Source: Seribacter sulfatis
GTDB lineage: Bacteria > Verrucomicrobiota > Verrucomicrobiia > Opitutales > Seribacteraceae
Assembly (NCBI RefSeq): GCF_964187635.1
Contig: NZ_CAXLMO010000015.1
Span: 1 to 64,000 of the forward strand
Direction of reading: 5' to 3'
DNA length: 64,000 bases
In this document: piece by piece, positions 32,827 through 42,028 of the stretch
How the letters are laid out: each line of letters opens with the position of its first letter
Position numbering within the stretch: position 1 is the stretch's first letter
The notes under the pieces: generated by a model
What the model was told of the DNA's origin: nothing
Database searches by the model: none
Seen by the model: only the letters and a program-made list of their open reading frames with translations
Program-made: the position numbers and the translations under genes

Positions 32827-35315
32827 GAAGAGAGCGGCACTTCGACGGGGCTTAGTTGCCAAACCTCATCGGCATATTCTCCAATTGTTCGATCCGAAGA
32901 AAACTTCCCTGAACCGGCAATATTTCGAATCGCCATTGCTGCCCATCTTTTTTCGTCCTGAAATGCTTTACCAGCAAGATCCTGTGCATCAACATAGGCT
33001 CGATAGTCTGCTAATACAAAAAACGGATCACCCCACTGCAGCAAGCTATTGGGCAGGTCAGAAAGTACGCACCCTTCTTGGGGAGAAAAGAAATCAGAGG
33101 CCAGCCAATCGAGAACTGCTTTTAATTCTTCATCCTCTTCATAAAATTTCTTGGGATCATATCCCTGCTGTTTTAACTCTTCAATTCCTTCCACCGTTTT
33201 TCCAAAAATGAAAATATTATCATCTCCTACCTCTTCATGAATCTCAACATTGGCACCATCTAGTGTTCCCATTGTTACCGCCCCATTAAGGGCAAATTTC
33301 ATATTTCCTGTACCGGATGCTTCTTTTCCTGCCGTAGAAATTTGTTCTGATAAATCGGTCGCTGGAATTATTTTTTCTGCGATCGAAACGCCATAGTTAG
33401 GAAGATATGCAATTTTGAGCTTGTTCTTAATTCGCTCATCCTGATTGATCCGGTCCCCCACTAGGTTAATGGCATGAATAATTACTTTTGCTAAATGATA
33501 ACCTGGTGCCGCTTTTGCACCGAAAATAAATACTCTCGAGGGAATATCCAAATCCGGATTTTTCAAAAGTCTGCGGTACAAAGTTAAAATATGCAAAAGG
33601 TTCAAATGTTGACGCTTGTATTCATGCAGGCGTTTAATTTGCGTATCAAAAATTGCATCCGATTGGATCGATAATCCTATTTCGTCCTTAATCACTTTTG
33701 CCAAACGATCTTTACTCGCCTTTTTAATCGCAAGAAATTGTTGCTGAAATAAAGGGTCATCTGCCACTTTTTCTAGTCCCCTCAATTTGCTCAAATCAGT
33801 AACCCACTCGTCTCCCACAACTGATGTTACTAAATCTGACAACTCCTGATTACAACTGAGCAACCAACGGCGTGGAGTGATGCCATTGGTTTTATTGTTA
33901 AAGCGATTGGGGTAAAGTTCGGCAAAATCCTTAAGAAGTCTTTCTTGGAGTAATTTTGTATGTAATGCTGCGACACCATTTACAGAATGACTGCCCACAA
34001 CCGAAAGGAAAGCCATTCTAATTTGCCCGTCTGCAATAATTGCCATCCGGTGATGTCTGTCATGTTCATTGGGCCATTTCTGAACTAATTCCTTTTCCAC
34101 AAACCTTCGATTAATTTCTCGAACAATATCCAAGTGACGAGGAAGAACCTTTGCAAAAAGTCCCTCACTCCATGTTTCTAAAGCTTCCGGTAAAAGCGTA
34201 TGGTTGGTGTAAGCAAAAGTTCGTTGTACCAGAGCCCAGGACATATCCCAGCTTAAATGTTCCACATCCAAAAAGATTCTCATCAGTTCAAGAATCGCAA
34301 CCGCAGGATGGGTATCATTTAATTGAATCACCGCCTGCTTCGGAAAATCTTCCCAATTTCGTTCTTTCTTGTGAAATCTTCTAATTATATCTTGGAGAGA
34401 ACAGGATACGAAAAAATACTGCTGAACAAGTCGTAATTCTTTACCGCTTTCTGTCTCGTCGTTCGGGTAAAGAACTTTTGAGATTGTTTCGCCCATCGCC
34501 TTTTCACGAACTGCTTCCACATAGCCACCTTGGTTGAAAATTTGGAAATCAAGTTGTTCTGATGCTTTTGATTCCCATAAACGAAGAAAATTTACCGTCT
34601 TTGCACCGTATCCGACAATTGGTAAATCATAGGGTATACCTTCCACCTCTTTTGTACCCACCCACTGGGGAGAATAATTCCCCAGGTCGTCGTAAGAATG
34701 TTCAACCTGACCGTAAAGCTGAATCTTTTGCGAATATTGCGGACGAATAATTTCCCAAGGATTACCGTTTTTTAACCAATCATCCGGTTTTTCAATTTGT
34801 CTACCATTATCAAATTCTTGTTTAAACAAACCAAATTGATAGTGAATGCCATAGCCAATCGCAGGCAGGTCCATAGTCGCCATTGAATCAAGGAAACATG
34901 CGGCTAATCGGCCTAATCCACCATTCCCCAGTCCCATGTCATGCTCTTCCTCGGAAAGAACATCCAATTGGAAGCCTAGTTCTGAAAGAGCTTCTTCCAC
35001 GGCATGCTTCAGTCCCAAATTAGACAAATTAACATTCAGCAAGCGGCCCATCAAATACTCTAAGCTCAGGTAGTATACTCGACGGGTATCCTGCTTACTG
35101 TGCTCTTTTTGAGTCTCGATAAAACGATCGATCATCATTTCTTTAACCGCAAGGGAGGTGGCCATCCAAAGCTCAGACTTGGTGGCACTACCCAAATCAC
35201 GAGCAAGAATCAGTCGTAATTGATGCTTGATCGCATCTTTTACTTCTGCAACTAGAGATTCTTCAGTTTTATCTGCGTGAATTGTAAAGGGACGAGAAAG
35301 AGTTTTTTGAGTCAT
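32823..35315 (-). CDS. glgP: Glycogen/starch phosphorylase
   Basis: The 830-residue length is standard. LGNGGLGRLAACFLDSMATM and YGIHYQFGLFKQ mark the N-terminal catalytic region; NGITPRRWL, KRLHEYKRQHLN and the PLP site EASGTGNMKFALNGA (Schiff-base Lys) follow. The enzyme removes glucose-1-phosphate from the non-reducing ends of glycogen. It lacks the phosphorylation peptide of the animal enzyme and is probably controlled by expression. The DUF3108 gene is coupled at its stop codon. Confidence 0.97.
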   Translation of the reverse strand: MTQKTLSRPFTIHADKTEESLVAEVKDAIKHQLRLILARDLGSATKSELWMATSLAVKEMMIDRFIETQKEHSKQDTRRVYYLSLEYLMGRLLNVNLSNLGLKHAVEEALSELGFQLDVLSEEEHDMGLGNGGLGRLAACFLDSMATMDLPAIGYGIHYQFGLFKQEFDNGRQIEKPDDWLKNGNPWEIIRPQYSQKIQLYGQVEHSYDDLGNYSPQWVGTKEVEGIPYDLPIVGYGAKTVNFLRLWESKASEQLDFQIFNQGGYVEAVREKAMGETISKVLYPNDETESGKELRLVQQYFFVSCSLQDIIRRFHKKERNWEDFPKQAVIQLNDTHPAVAILELMRIFLDVEHLSWDMSWALVQRTFAYTNHTLLPEALETWSEGLFAKVLPRHLDIVREINRRFVEKELVQKWPNEHDRHHRMAIIADGQIRMAFLSVVGSHSVNGVAALHTKLLQERLLKDFAELYPNRFNNKTNGITPRRWLLSCNQELSDLVTSVVGDEWVTDLSKLRGLEKVADDPLFQQQFLAIKKASKDRLAKVIKDEIGLSIQSDAIFDTQIKRLHEYKRQHLNLLHILTLYRRLLKNPDLDIPSRVFIFGAKAAPGYHLAKVIIHAINLVGDRINQDERIKNKLKIAYLPNYGVSIAEKIIPATDLSEQISTAGKEASGTGNMKFALNGAVTMGTLDGANVEIHEEVGDDNIFIFGKTVEGIEELKQQGYDPKKFYEEDEELKAVLDWLASDFFSPQEGCVLSDLPNSLLQWGDPFFVLADYRAYVDAQDLAGKAFQDEKRWAAMAIRNIAGSGKFSSDRTIGEYADEVWQLSPVEVPLSS

Positions 35316-35409
35316 TTGTAATAGTTCATATTACAATAACGCAGTCTCCATGCCAATCTTCGAATCAAAGAAAAGTTGGGTAATTTTACGGGTTTTTCAA
35401 ATTCTACTC

Positions 35410-36681
35410 TTACTCAACGCTAAATTTATGTAAGGTAGTATGCCTGTAGGTATCACCTGGCTTTAGTACGCAACTCTTCCAGCCTTTCTCCCCCTGATGG
35501 TTGGGACTGTCCGGGAAAACCTGCGTCTCGAGGCATAAACCGGAACGAAAAGGATAGGGCTTCCCTGAATGTCCGAGATAACTACCATCCAGGTAATTAC
35601 CGGAGTAAAACTGAATGCCAGGTTGATCCGTATAGATTTCCATTTTTCGGCCCGAACCAGGGTCTCGCAATGTCGCGGCATGCCTCAAATTGTCTTCTGT
35701 TCCACCCTCATTCCGAATTACCCATGTATGATCATACCCCTTCCCAAATCGTAATTGTTCGTGCTCCTGCTCAATTCGTTCACCAATAACAAAAGGTTTG
35801 GTGAAATCTAGTGGAGTTCCAGAAACCTTCGAGATAGAAGTGGGTATGTTGGTCTCATCTGTCGCCACAAATTTATCTGCAAATAAGGTGAGTTGATGAT
35901 CAAGAATTGTGGAATCACCCTCCCCTGCCAGATTGAAATAGGTATGATTGGTAAGATTTAAGACAGTTTCTTTGTCGCAAGTGGCGGAATATTCAATCTT
36001 CAATTCATTCTCATTGGTTAAAGTATAAGTAACTTTCGAGACTAAGTTTCCGGGATAACCCTCATCCCCGTCCGGACTTCTCATGGTAAAAACAACACCT
36101 GTACCTACATCTTTTATTTTTGCATTCCAAACGATCTTATCAAATCCACGCTCACCTCCATGAAGGTGATTCACTCCATTATTAACAGCTAATTGGTATT
36201 CTTTTCCATTTAAAGAAAACTTCCCCTTTGCGATCCGGTTTGCATATCGACCCGCAGTAGAACCAAAATAGGGGCTTTTTTCACGATAATCTTTGAGGTT
36301 CGAAAAACCGAGAGAAACATTTTCCAATTTTCCGTCTCGATTAGGGACTACGATTTCCTTCACTGTTGCACCGTAATCTAGTAAGCTAACCTGCATCTTA
36401 TTGGCATTGGTCAGAACAAATAAACTAACTTTTTCTCCGTTCGGCATTTCCCCAAATGTTTTCTTTGCGACTGTCATTGCTTTGTTTTGTGATTTTGTAT
36501 TTTCGCTTAATCCCAATTGTTCCCGACCCTTCTCGTAAGCAAATTTACTTTTTTCCGTAAGGTAAGATTTACTTTTTACGAATCCATCTTTGGTTTTCTG
36601 AGTAATTTCAGATACTGTGCACCCGAAAGATAGAAAAATTACTATGGAAATGAATATAGATTGGTTGAATATAATTTTCAT
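35410..36681 (-). CDS. galM: Aldose 1-epimerase with lipoprotein signal
   Basis: The 423-residue chain begins with a lipoprotein signal (ISIVIFLSFGC, Cys21). A charged segment of about 40 residues follows, then a GalM domain. Substrate-binding and catalytic sites are GRYANRIAKGKF, NHLHGGERGFDK (His base), LTNHTYFNL and LCLETQVFPDSPNHQ (catalytic Glu). The enzyme interconverts alpha and beta anomers of hexoses such as galactose or glucose. Most GalM proteins are cytoplasmic; this one should be anchored to a membrane in the periplasm and so may act on sugars released there. It sits between mutL and glgP on the same strand. Confidence 0.92.
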   Translation of the reverse strand: MKIIFNQSIFISIVIFLSFGCTVSEITQKTKDGFVKSKSYLTEKSKFAYEKGREQLGLSENTKSQNKAMTVAKKTFGEMPNGEKVSLFVLTNANKMQVSLLDYGATVKEIVVPNRDGKLENVSLGFSNLKDYREKSPYFGSTAGRYANRIAKGKFSLNGKEYQLAVNNGVNHLHGGERGFDKIVWNAKIKDVGTGVVFTMRSPDGDEGYPGNLVSKVTYTLTNENELKIEYSATCDKETVLNLTNHTYFNLAGEGDSTILDHQLTLFADKFVATDETNIPTSISKVSGTPLDFTKPFVIGERIEQEHEQLRFGKGYDHTWVIRNEGGTEDNLRHAATLRDPGSGRKMEIYTDQPGIQFYSGNYLDGSYLGHSGKPYPFRSGLCLETQVFPDSPNHQGEKGWKSCVLKPGDTYRHTTLHKFSVE

Positions 36682-36724
36682 ACTCTATTTCTGTATTCAA
36701 AATAGTATATTTGAAAGAAAAAAA

Positions 36725-38572
36725 TTAGATTTTTCTTCGAAATCGGGTTTCAAAATCACGAACCGGAAGTTCGTAATAGATCGGCCGTCCCTGCGGACAG
36801 GTGTAAGGGTTACGACAGGAGAGCAGTTGATTTGCCATTCGTACAATTTCGTTCTCAGAAAAAGTTTCTTTCGCTCCAGGGTTCTTAGTTGCCTGCTTAA
36901 TCATTGCCTCCTTTGCATACATCACAATTTTACTTTCTCCTCCTGACTCACTGGCAATTTCTAAAAAATCTCGTAAATAAGACACTGCTTTCTCAGGATC
37001 AAGCCAAGTGGGACATGCTTCTAATCGGAAGAAATTACGACCAAACTCTTCAATTACAAATCCAATTTCAACCAATTGAGGAAGAGATTTTTGTAAAAAA
37101 GCACTTTCTACTCCATCCAATTCAATCGACTCGGACAGGAGAAGGGACTGGCTTCCGACCTTTTGATTTTTTTCAAATGAATCTTCCAGTGCTTCAAAGC
37201 GAATTCGTTCATAAGCAGATCGACAATGAAAAACGACAACCCCATGAGTGGTAATGAATAAAGCCATACTCCCATGACTATGATCCACCAATCGCCAAGT
37301 TACATTGGGATCTCCTCGTAATCCAACCACTGGTTTGACAGGTTCTTTCGAATTGGTATCTGATCGATCTTCAATACCTGAAGTTTTCTTGATTGATGGA
37401 TTACTGGCTAAAGCGCCAGGCAAAAATTCAAACTCTGGTTTTAATTCGACAATATGGGAAGATTGAGGAAATGAAGAAGGTTTAAACTTCTCGAATATTC
37501 GATCGTCTATTTTAGGAACCATCCGTCCGGAGAGAGAATCTTTTTCAAGTTCGATCTTCTTGATCTCTCTCGATCTTTTCCCCGAGAGTTCCTGAATCGA
37601 TTGGAGTATGGACTCAATCAGAAATCCCCGGACTTTCATGTCTTCTCGAAAGCGAAGTTCACGCTTTGCAGGATGTATGTTCACATCCACTAAACTTGAA
37701 TCAATAGTAAGAAATAAAACTGCGGGAGGAAACCGTCCCTTAGGGGCATAGGTATGATAAGCTTCCAGTAAAGCATACGACATCGTCTTGCTTTCCACAG
37801 GTCGACGGTTCACATAGAAGAGCATCTCCTTCCTTGTGGGGCGACTGTACCCTGGCTTTCCCAACAAACCGCCCAGATTCATACCCTCTGCCTGCACTTC
37901 GATGGGGGCAAGGCACTCCGATAACGACTTACCAAAGATCTCTCGCACTCGATCAATCAAATTCTCACAGGCAGGTGAGCGAAATAAAGTGCGTGCACCC
38001 TCAATAAGAGAAAACGTAATTTGGGGGTGTGCTAATGCATATAATTTAGCCAAATGAATAATGTGGGAAGATTCGGTAACCTCCGTCTTGAGGAATTTTC
38101 GCCGACCCGGAACGGAGTTAAACAGATGAGCCACTTCAATCCGTGTCCCCTGAGGCATTCCACATTCTTTGACGTGAATCATTTTACCTCCATTGATGAG
38201 AATTTCATTCCCTTCAGAACTATTTTTTGCACGACTCCTTAAAGTAAACCGGCTCACACTGGAAATAGAAGGCAATGCTTCTCCCCTAAAGCCAAACGTT
38301 TGAATTTCATCGAGATCGCTTGCCTTACGAATTTTGCTGGTTGCGTGTCTCTCCAAGCAAAGCAGTGCCTGGTCAGGATCCATACCTACCCCGTCATCTT
38401 CGACCCTCAAATAAGACTTCCCTCCATTTCTAAATTCTATTTCAATCTTATTCGCTCCAGCGTCTATACTATTTTCAATTAATTCCTTGGCTACTGCCGC
38501 TGGTCTCTCCACCACCTCCCCTGCAGCAATTTGATTTGCTACACGATCGGGAAGTATTCGGATTTTTGACAT
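36725..38572 (-). CDS. mutL: DNA mismatch repair protein MutL, endonuclease motifs not recognisable
   Basis: The ATG at 38572 (two codons after another ATG) gives 615 residues starting MSKIRILPDRVANQIAAGEV, as in the family. The GHL ATPase is intact: ELIENSIDAG, DDGVGM, TFGFRGEALPSI and GTRIEVAHLFNSVPGR. In the C-terminal domain, the place of the endonuclease motif DQHAxxE reads FHCRSAYERIRFE, and CPHGRP reads CPQGRP. MutL recruits downstream repair factors after MutS binds a mismatch. Loss of the nicking site resembles the E. coli type, which needs MutH, but no mutH is seen here. It is minus strand, divergent from the YyaL-type gene. Confidence 0.93.
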   Translation of the reverse strand: MSKIRILPDRVANQIAAGEVVERPAAVAKELIENSIDAGANKIEIEFRNGGKSYLRVEDDGVGMDPDQALLCLERHATSKIRKASDLDEIQTFGFRGEALPSISSVSRFTLRSRAKNSSEGNEILINGGKMIHVKECGMPQGTRIEVAHLFNSVPGRRKFLKTEVTESSHIIHLAKLYALAHPQITFSLIEGARTLFRSPACENLIDRVREIFGKSLSECLAPIEVQAEGMNLGGLLGKPGYSRPTRKEMLFYVNRRPVESKTMSYALLEAYHTYAPKGRFPPAVLFLTIDSSLVDVNIHPAKRELRFREDMKVRGFLIESILQSIQELSGKRSREIKKIELEKDSLSGRMVPKIDDRIFEKFKPSSFPQSSHIVELKPEFEFLPGALASNPSIKKTSGIEDRSDTNSKEPVKPVVGLRGDPNVTWRLVDHSHGSMALFITTHGVVVFHCRSAYERIRFEALEDSFEKNQKVGSQSLLLSESIELDGVESAFLQKSLPQLVEIGFVIEEFGRNFFRLEACPTWLDPEKAVSYLRDFLEIASESGGESKIVMYAKEAMIKQATKNPGAKETFSENEIVRMANQLLSCRNPYTCPQGRPIYYELPVRDFETRFRRKI

Positions 38573-38674
38573 TACCATTTCGTAAGGCTAACCCACATTT
38601 CTGCCAATTGGAAAATACAAAAAAATTATATTCATGCTTGGGAAAAACCTCCTTCTCTGACATGGAATAAAGTA

Positions 38675-40681
38675 ATGCCTAATCAATTATCTGATCAACC
38701 CAGCCTTTATTTGCAACAACATGCCGACCAACCTGTCAATTGGGTACCATGGTCAGAAGAAGCGTTTTCTCTTGCCCGCGAACTAGATAAACCCGTTCTC
38801 ATTTCAATCGGATACTCCGCCTGTCATTGGTGTCATGTTATGTCAGAAGAGTCTTTTGAAGACTCGTACGTTGCTTCAATAATGAATCGCCACTTTGTTT
38901 GCATTAAAGTAGATCGTGAAGAAAGGCCTGATGTGGATCAAACTTACCTGGAGGCTATTCACATGTTCAATCAGTCAGCGGGCTGGCCTCTCAATGTATT
39001 TTGCTTACCCGATGGACGCCCATTCTGGGGAGGTACTTTTTTTCCAAAAGAAGATCAGGGACAAGGAATCGTTCCCTGGCCTCAAGTTCTTATGCGAATT
39101 GCCGATCATTTCAAAAGAGAAAGAGAAGAATTGGAAGAAAATGCTTCGAATGTGGTCAGTAATTTACTACATGCAAATAATGGACTTTCCTCCGGTGAGA
39201 ATGAATGGAACAATGAACTCCTCTTGCACTCAGCGAAAGCAATTTGTGATAGCCATGACGACCAAGATGGTGGATTTACTCCCGCTCCTAAATTTCCTTC
39301 GCCAATGAAGATTGATTTCTTACTCGCCATTCGCGAATCACAAGCGGTTCGATTTAATAAAACACTTGCACAAAAAATTGATTTTTCAGTTCAAACAACT
39401 TTGACAAAAATGGGTAGTGGTGGGATGTACGATCAGATTGGAGGTGGATTTTTTCGCTACAGTGTGGATACACAATGGCTTATTCCACACTTTGAAAAAA
39501 TGCTTTATGATAATGCATTACTTCTTTCAACTTATTCCAAGGCGCATCAACGATTTGCTTCACCATTATTTAAAGAAATCGTTGATCAGACTATCGACTG
39601 GCTCCTTTCGGACATGAAAAATAAAAAGGGTGGGTTTTATTCTTCGGTGAATGCAGATACTGAAGAAGGAGAAGGACAATTTTATTTATTAGAATTTTCA
39701 GAACTTGCAGAGGTCTTAAAGCCCGATGAGATAAAGGAATTCATTTCTCACTATAAGATGAACAAAGCAGAGAATTTTGAAGAAGGAAAATTACTTCCAA
39801 TCAAAATTTCGACGGAAAAAGGAGAGACAGATGTCTGCAAAGAATATAAAAACAAACTCCTTTCTTATCGAAAAAATAGAATTCCCCCCACTCGTGATAA
39901 GAAAAAAATTACCGTTTGGAACGCGCTTTTAATTCGTGGACTGGTCGACGCCTCTCGTGCTTTCAACCGCAAAGATTGGTTACAAATTGCCATTGAATTG
40001 AATGACTGGATGACCCAGAACCTTCTGTCTAAAAATAATAAAATTTCTTCGATTTCATTTGAAAACAATCAACTGTCAGAACTTTCCTTTCTAGATGATT
40101 ATGCACTATGGGCAGAAAGTTTACTTTGCCTCAGTTCGCTCAGTGATTGGGTAAAACCAGGCAGTTCTGTTACCTACATTGAACAGGCTGAAAAGATAAC
40201 CCTCTCCACAATTGAAAGATTTAAAGATAAACAAAACTGTGGATTATATTTTAGCGAAAAAAGTAATGATAATCCAGCACAAGTAAGGAAGAAGTTTTGG
40301 TATGATAATGCAACACCGTCCGCGAATTCATCTCTTCTGCGTGTGTTTTCAACTTTATACCATTTAACCAAGAAAGAACTTTGGTTGAAAGAATTTAAAG
40401 AGGCTCAAACCGGCTACCCCAATCTATGCAAACAGGCACCACAGGGAATCGGTCATGCACTGAGTTCAATCACAGAAGAAGCGGTTGGAATTAGTTCTCT
40501 TTCCTGTCCGACAAATCAAATGCAGGAAATTGTGAAAAAATTATCACAGAATCCATACCGACCAATTCATATTTCAAATCATAAAGACAACACTCGGAAA
40601 AATTCAACTCTTCGAATTGGCCAAGACTTTAAAGAAGAAATTAAAAATTCCGATCAATTGATCGAAAAGCTATATTCTTAA
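38675..40681 (+). CDS. YyaL/DUF255-type thioredoxin-like and six-hairpin protein
   Basis: The 668-residue product opens with the Thioredox_DsbH domain: LYLQQHADQPVNWVPWSEEA, SIGYSACHWCHVMSEESFED (CxxC) and WPLNVFCLPDGRPFWGGTFF. A long (alpha/alpha) toroid resembling glycoside hydrolase and epimerase folds follows: GGFTPAPKFPSPM, DQIGGGFFRYSVD and WLIPHFEKMLYDNA. This is the conserved SPATA20/YyaL family; function is unproven. No signal peptide is seen, so it is cytoplasmic. It stands alone on the plus strand. Confidence 0.93.
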   Translation: MPNQLSDQPSLYLQQHADQPVNWVPWSEEAFSLARELDKPVLISIGYSACHWCHVMSEESFEDSYVASIMNRHFVCIKVDREERPDVDQTYLEAIHMFNQSAGWPLNVFCLPDGRPFWGGTFFPKEDQGQGIVPWPQVLMRIADHFKREREELEENASNVVSNLLHANNGLSSGENEWNNELLLHSAKAICDSHDDQDGGFTPAPKFPSPMKIDFLLAIRESQAVRFNKTLAQKIDFSVQTTLTKMGSGGMYDQIGGGFFRYSVDTQWLIPHFEKMLYDNALLLSTYSKAHQRFASPLFKEIVDQTIDWLLSDMKNKKGGFYSSVNADTEEGEGQFYLLEFSELAEVLKPDEIKEFISHYKMNKAENFEEGKLLPIKISTEKGETDVCKEYKNKLLSYRKNRIPPTRDKKKITVWNALLIRGLVDASRAFNRKDWLQIAIELNDWMTQNLLSKNNKISSISFENNQLSELSFLDDYALWAESLLCLSSLSDWVKPGSSVTYIEQAEKITLSTIERFKDKQNCGLYFSEKSNDNPAQVRKKFWYDNATPSANSSLLRVFSTLYHLTKKELWLKEFKEAQTGYPNLCKQAPQGIGHALSSITEEAVGISSLSCPTNQMQEIVKKLSQNPYRPIHISNHKDNTRKNSTLRIGQDFKEEIKNSDQLIEKLYS

Positions 40682-40690
40682 TTCCTGGAA

Positions 40691-40960
40691 TTATTTATCT
40701 TTTGCAAGCAAGCGACTCAATGAGCGACCGTCTTCCTTCACTACCTTTTCGGCAATATCCATAATATTGTACTTTTCATCATGCAACGAAGCATGGGCCA
40801 CTTGAATGGCCGCCCGGATAAGCTTTGAATCGGTCTTAATTCGTAAACCCGTCCGCGACATCACGCGTTCGATTCCATCGAGCAAAGATAGATCCTCCTG
40901 AGTTAAAGTAATGGTTCTCACTACTCTTTTTGGTAAATTTGTTTCTGATTTAGCATCCAT
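40691..40960 (-). CDS. Small protein with a possible ribbon-helix-helix domain
   Basis: The 89-residue product has RVVRTITLTQEDLSLLDGIE, then SKLIRAAIQVAH. A strand followed by two helices near the N-terminus resembles ribbon-helix-helix (CopG/MetJ-type) DNA-binding proteins. The resemblance is weak and no family is claimed. It follows tal by 82 bp on the same strand and might share its transcript, so it could regulate the fba-tal genes or be independent. Confidence 0.5.
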   Translation of the reverse strand: MDAKSETNLPKRVVRTITLTQEDLSLLDGIERVMSRTGLRIKTDSKLIRAAIQVAHASLHDEKYNIMDIAEKVVKEDGRSLSRLLAKDK

Positions 40961-41042
40961 GATCTAAGAGTTACCCGAAGATAAAACCCATGTAAAACAT
41001 AAATACTCTAAATCACTAATTAACCTAATTAAATTTTTCTGA

Positions 41043-41999
41043 TTAAGCAGAGATTAAATTCTTTAACAATTCCTCTAGACTTCGAACATCAGCAGAGAAT
41101 TTCCTGATACCTTCAGCTAGCTTCTCAGTCGCCATCGGGTCCTCGTTGAGTAAAAATCGAAAGGTCGGTTCATTAATTTCAATTTTTTCTAGATTTGACT
41201 CCTTTGCCTTTCGCTCGTTTAGCTTCACTTCAATCGGTGAAAAATCCTGTTGCATCTGTTCCAATAATTTCGGTCCGATAGTAAGTAAATCACAACCCAC
41301 TAATTCCTTAATCTCTCCTGTATTACGAAAGCTTGCCCCCATGACTTCGGTAGGATAGCCAAATTTTTTATAATAATTAAAAATTTGAATAACCGATTGT
41401 ACACCTGGGTCTTCAATTCCCTCATAGTCCCTATCGTGCTGCTTTCGGTGCCAATCTAAAATCCGACCAACAAAGGGAGAAATCAATTGAGAACCAGCTT
41501 CCGCACAGGCGACTGCTTGTACCAAGGAAAACAACAAGGTCATATTAGTGTGAATACCCTCTTGTTCTAATACCTTTGAAACAGCAACTCCTTCCCATGT
41601 GGTTGCTAATTTAATTAAGATTCTGTCTCGAGAAATACCATTCTTTTCATAAAGTGATATGATTGTTCGGGCTTTTTCCAGACTGGCATCAAAATCGAAT
41701 GATAAACGGGCATCAACTTCGGTGGATACCCGACCGGGTACAACCTTCAGAATAGACAAGCCAAACTGAACAAGAAGTTGATCCATTACTTCATCCACAT
41801 CCCTTTTTCCATTCTGGACTGAAGTCCGGACCACTTGATCCACTAAGCTTGAATAATCTGCCTGCCTGGAAGCTTTTAAGATTAAACTCGGATTCGTAGT
41901 CGCATCTCGGGGAGCATACTGTTCAATGGATGAGAAATCTCCAGTGTCAGCAACTACAACTGTATGTTCCTTTAACTGCTCTAAAACCGACTGACTCAT
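41043..41999 (-). CDS. tal: Transaldolase
   Basis: The 318-residue protein matches the TalB type: YAPRDATTNPSLILKASRQ, RILIKLATTWEGVAVSKVLE (Schiff-base Lys), HTNMTLLFSLVQAVACAEAG and LISPFVGRILDWHRK. It moves a dihydroxyacetone unit between sedoheptulose-7-phosphate and glyceraldehyde-3-phosphate in the non-oxidative pentose phosphate pathway. It starts 29 bp after the fructose-bisphosphate aldolase stop, a natural pairing because both enzymes share glyceraldehyde-3-phosphate. Confidence 0.97.
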   Translation of the reverse strand: MSQSVLEQLKEHTVVVADTGDFSSIEQYAPRDATTNPSLILKASRQADYSSLVDQVVRTSVQNGKRDVDEVMDQLLVQFGLSILKVVPGRVSTEVDARLSFDFDASLEKARTIISLYEKNGISRDRILIKLATTWEGVAVSKVLEQEGIHTNMTLLFSLVQAVACAEAGSQLISPFVGRILDWHRKQHDRDYEGIEDPGVQSVIQIFNYYKKFGYPTEVMGASFRNTGEIKELVGCDLLTIGPKLLEQMQQDFSPIEVKLNERKAKESNLEKIEINEPTFRFLLNEDPMATEKLAEGIRKFSADVRSLEELLKNLISA

Positions 42000-42028
42000 T
42001 AGTCTAAAGGAAAGAGAAAACTACCCGA

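Noticed and set aside
40680..40700. AATTCC-T-GGAATT at the convergent yyaL-type/RHH-like ends as a terminator
   Set aside because: Six-base arms with a one-base loop cannot form a useful hairpin and no T-run follows.
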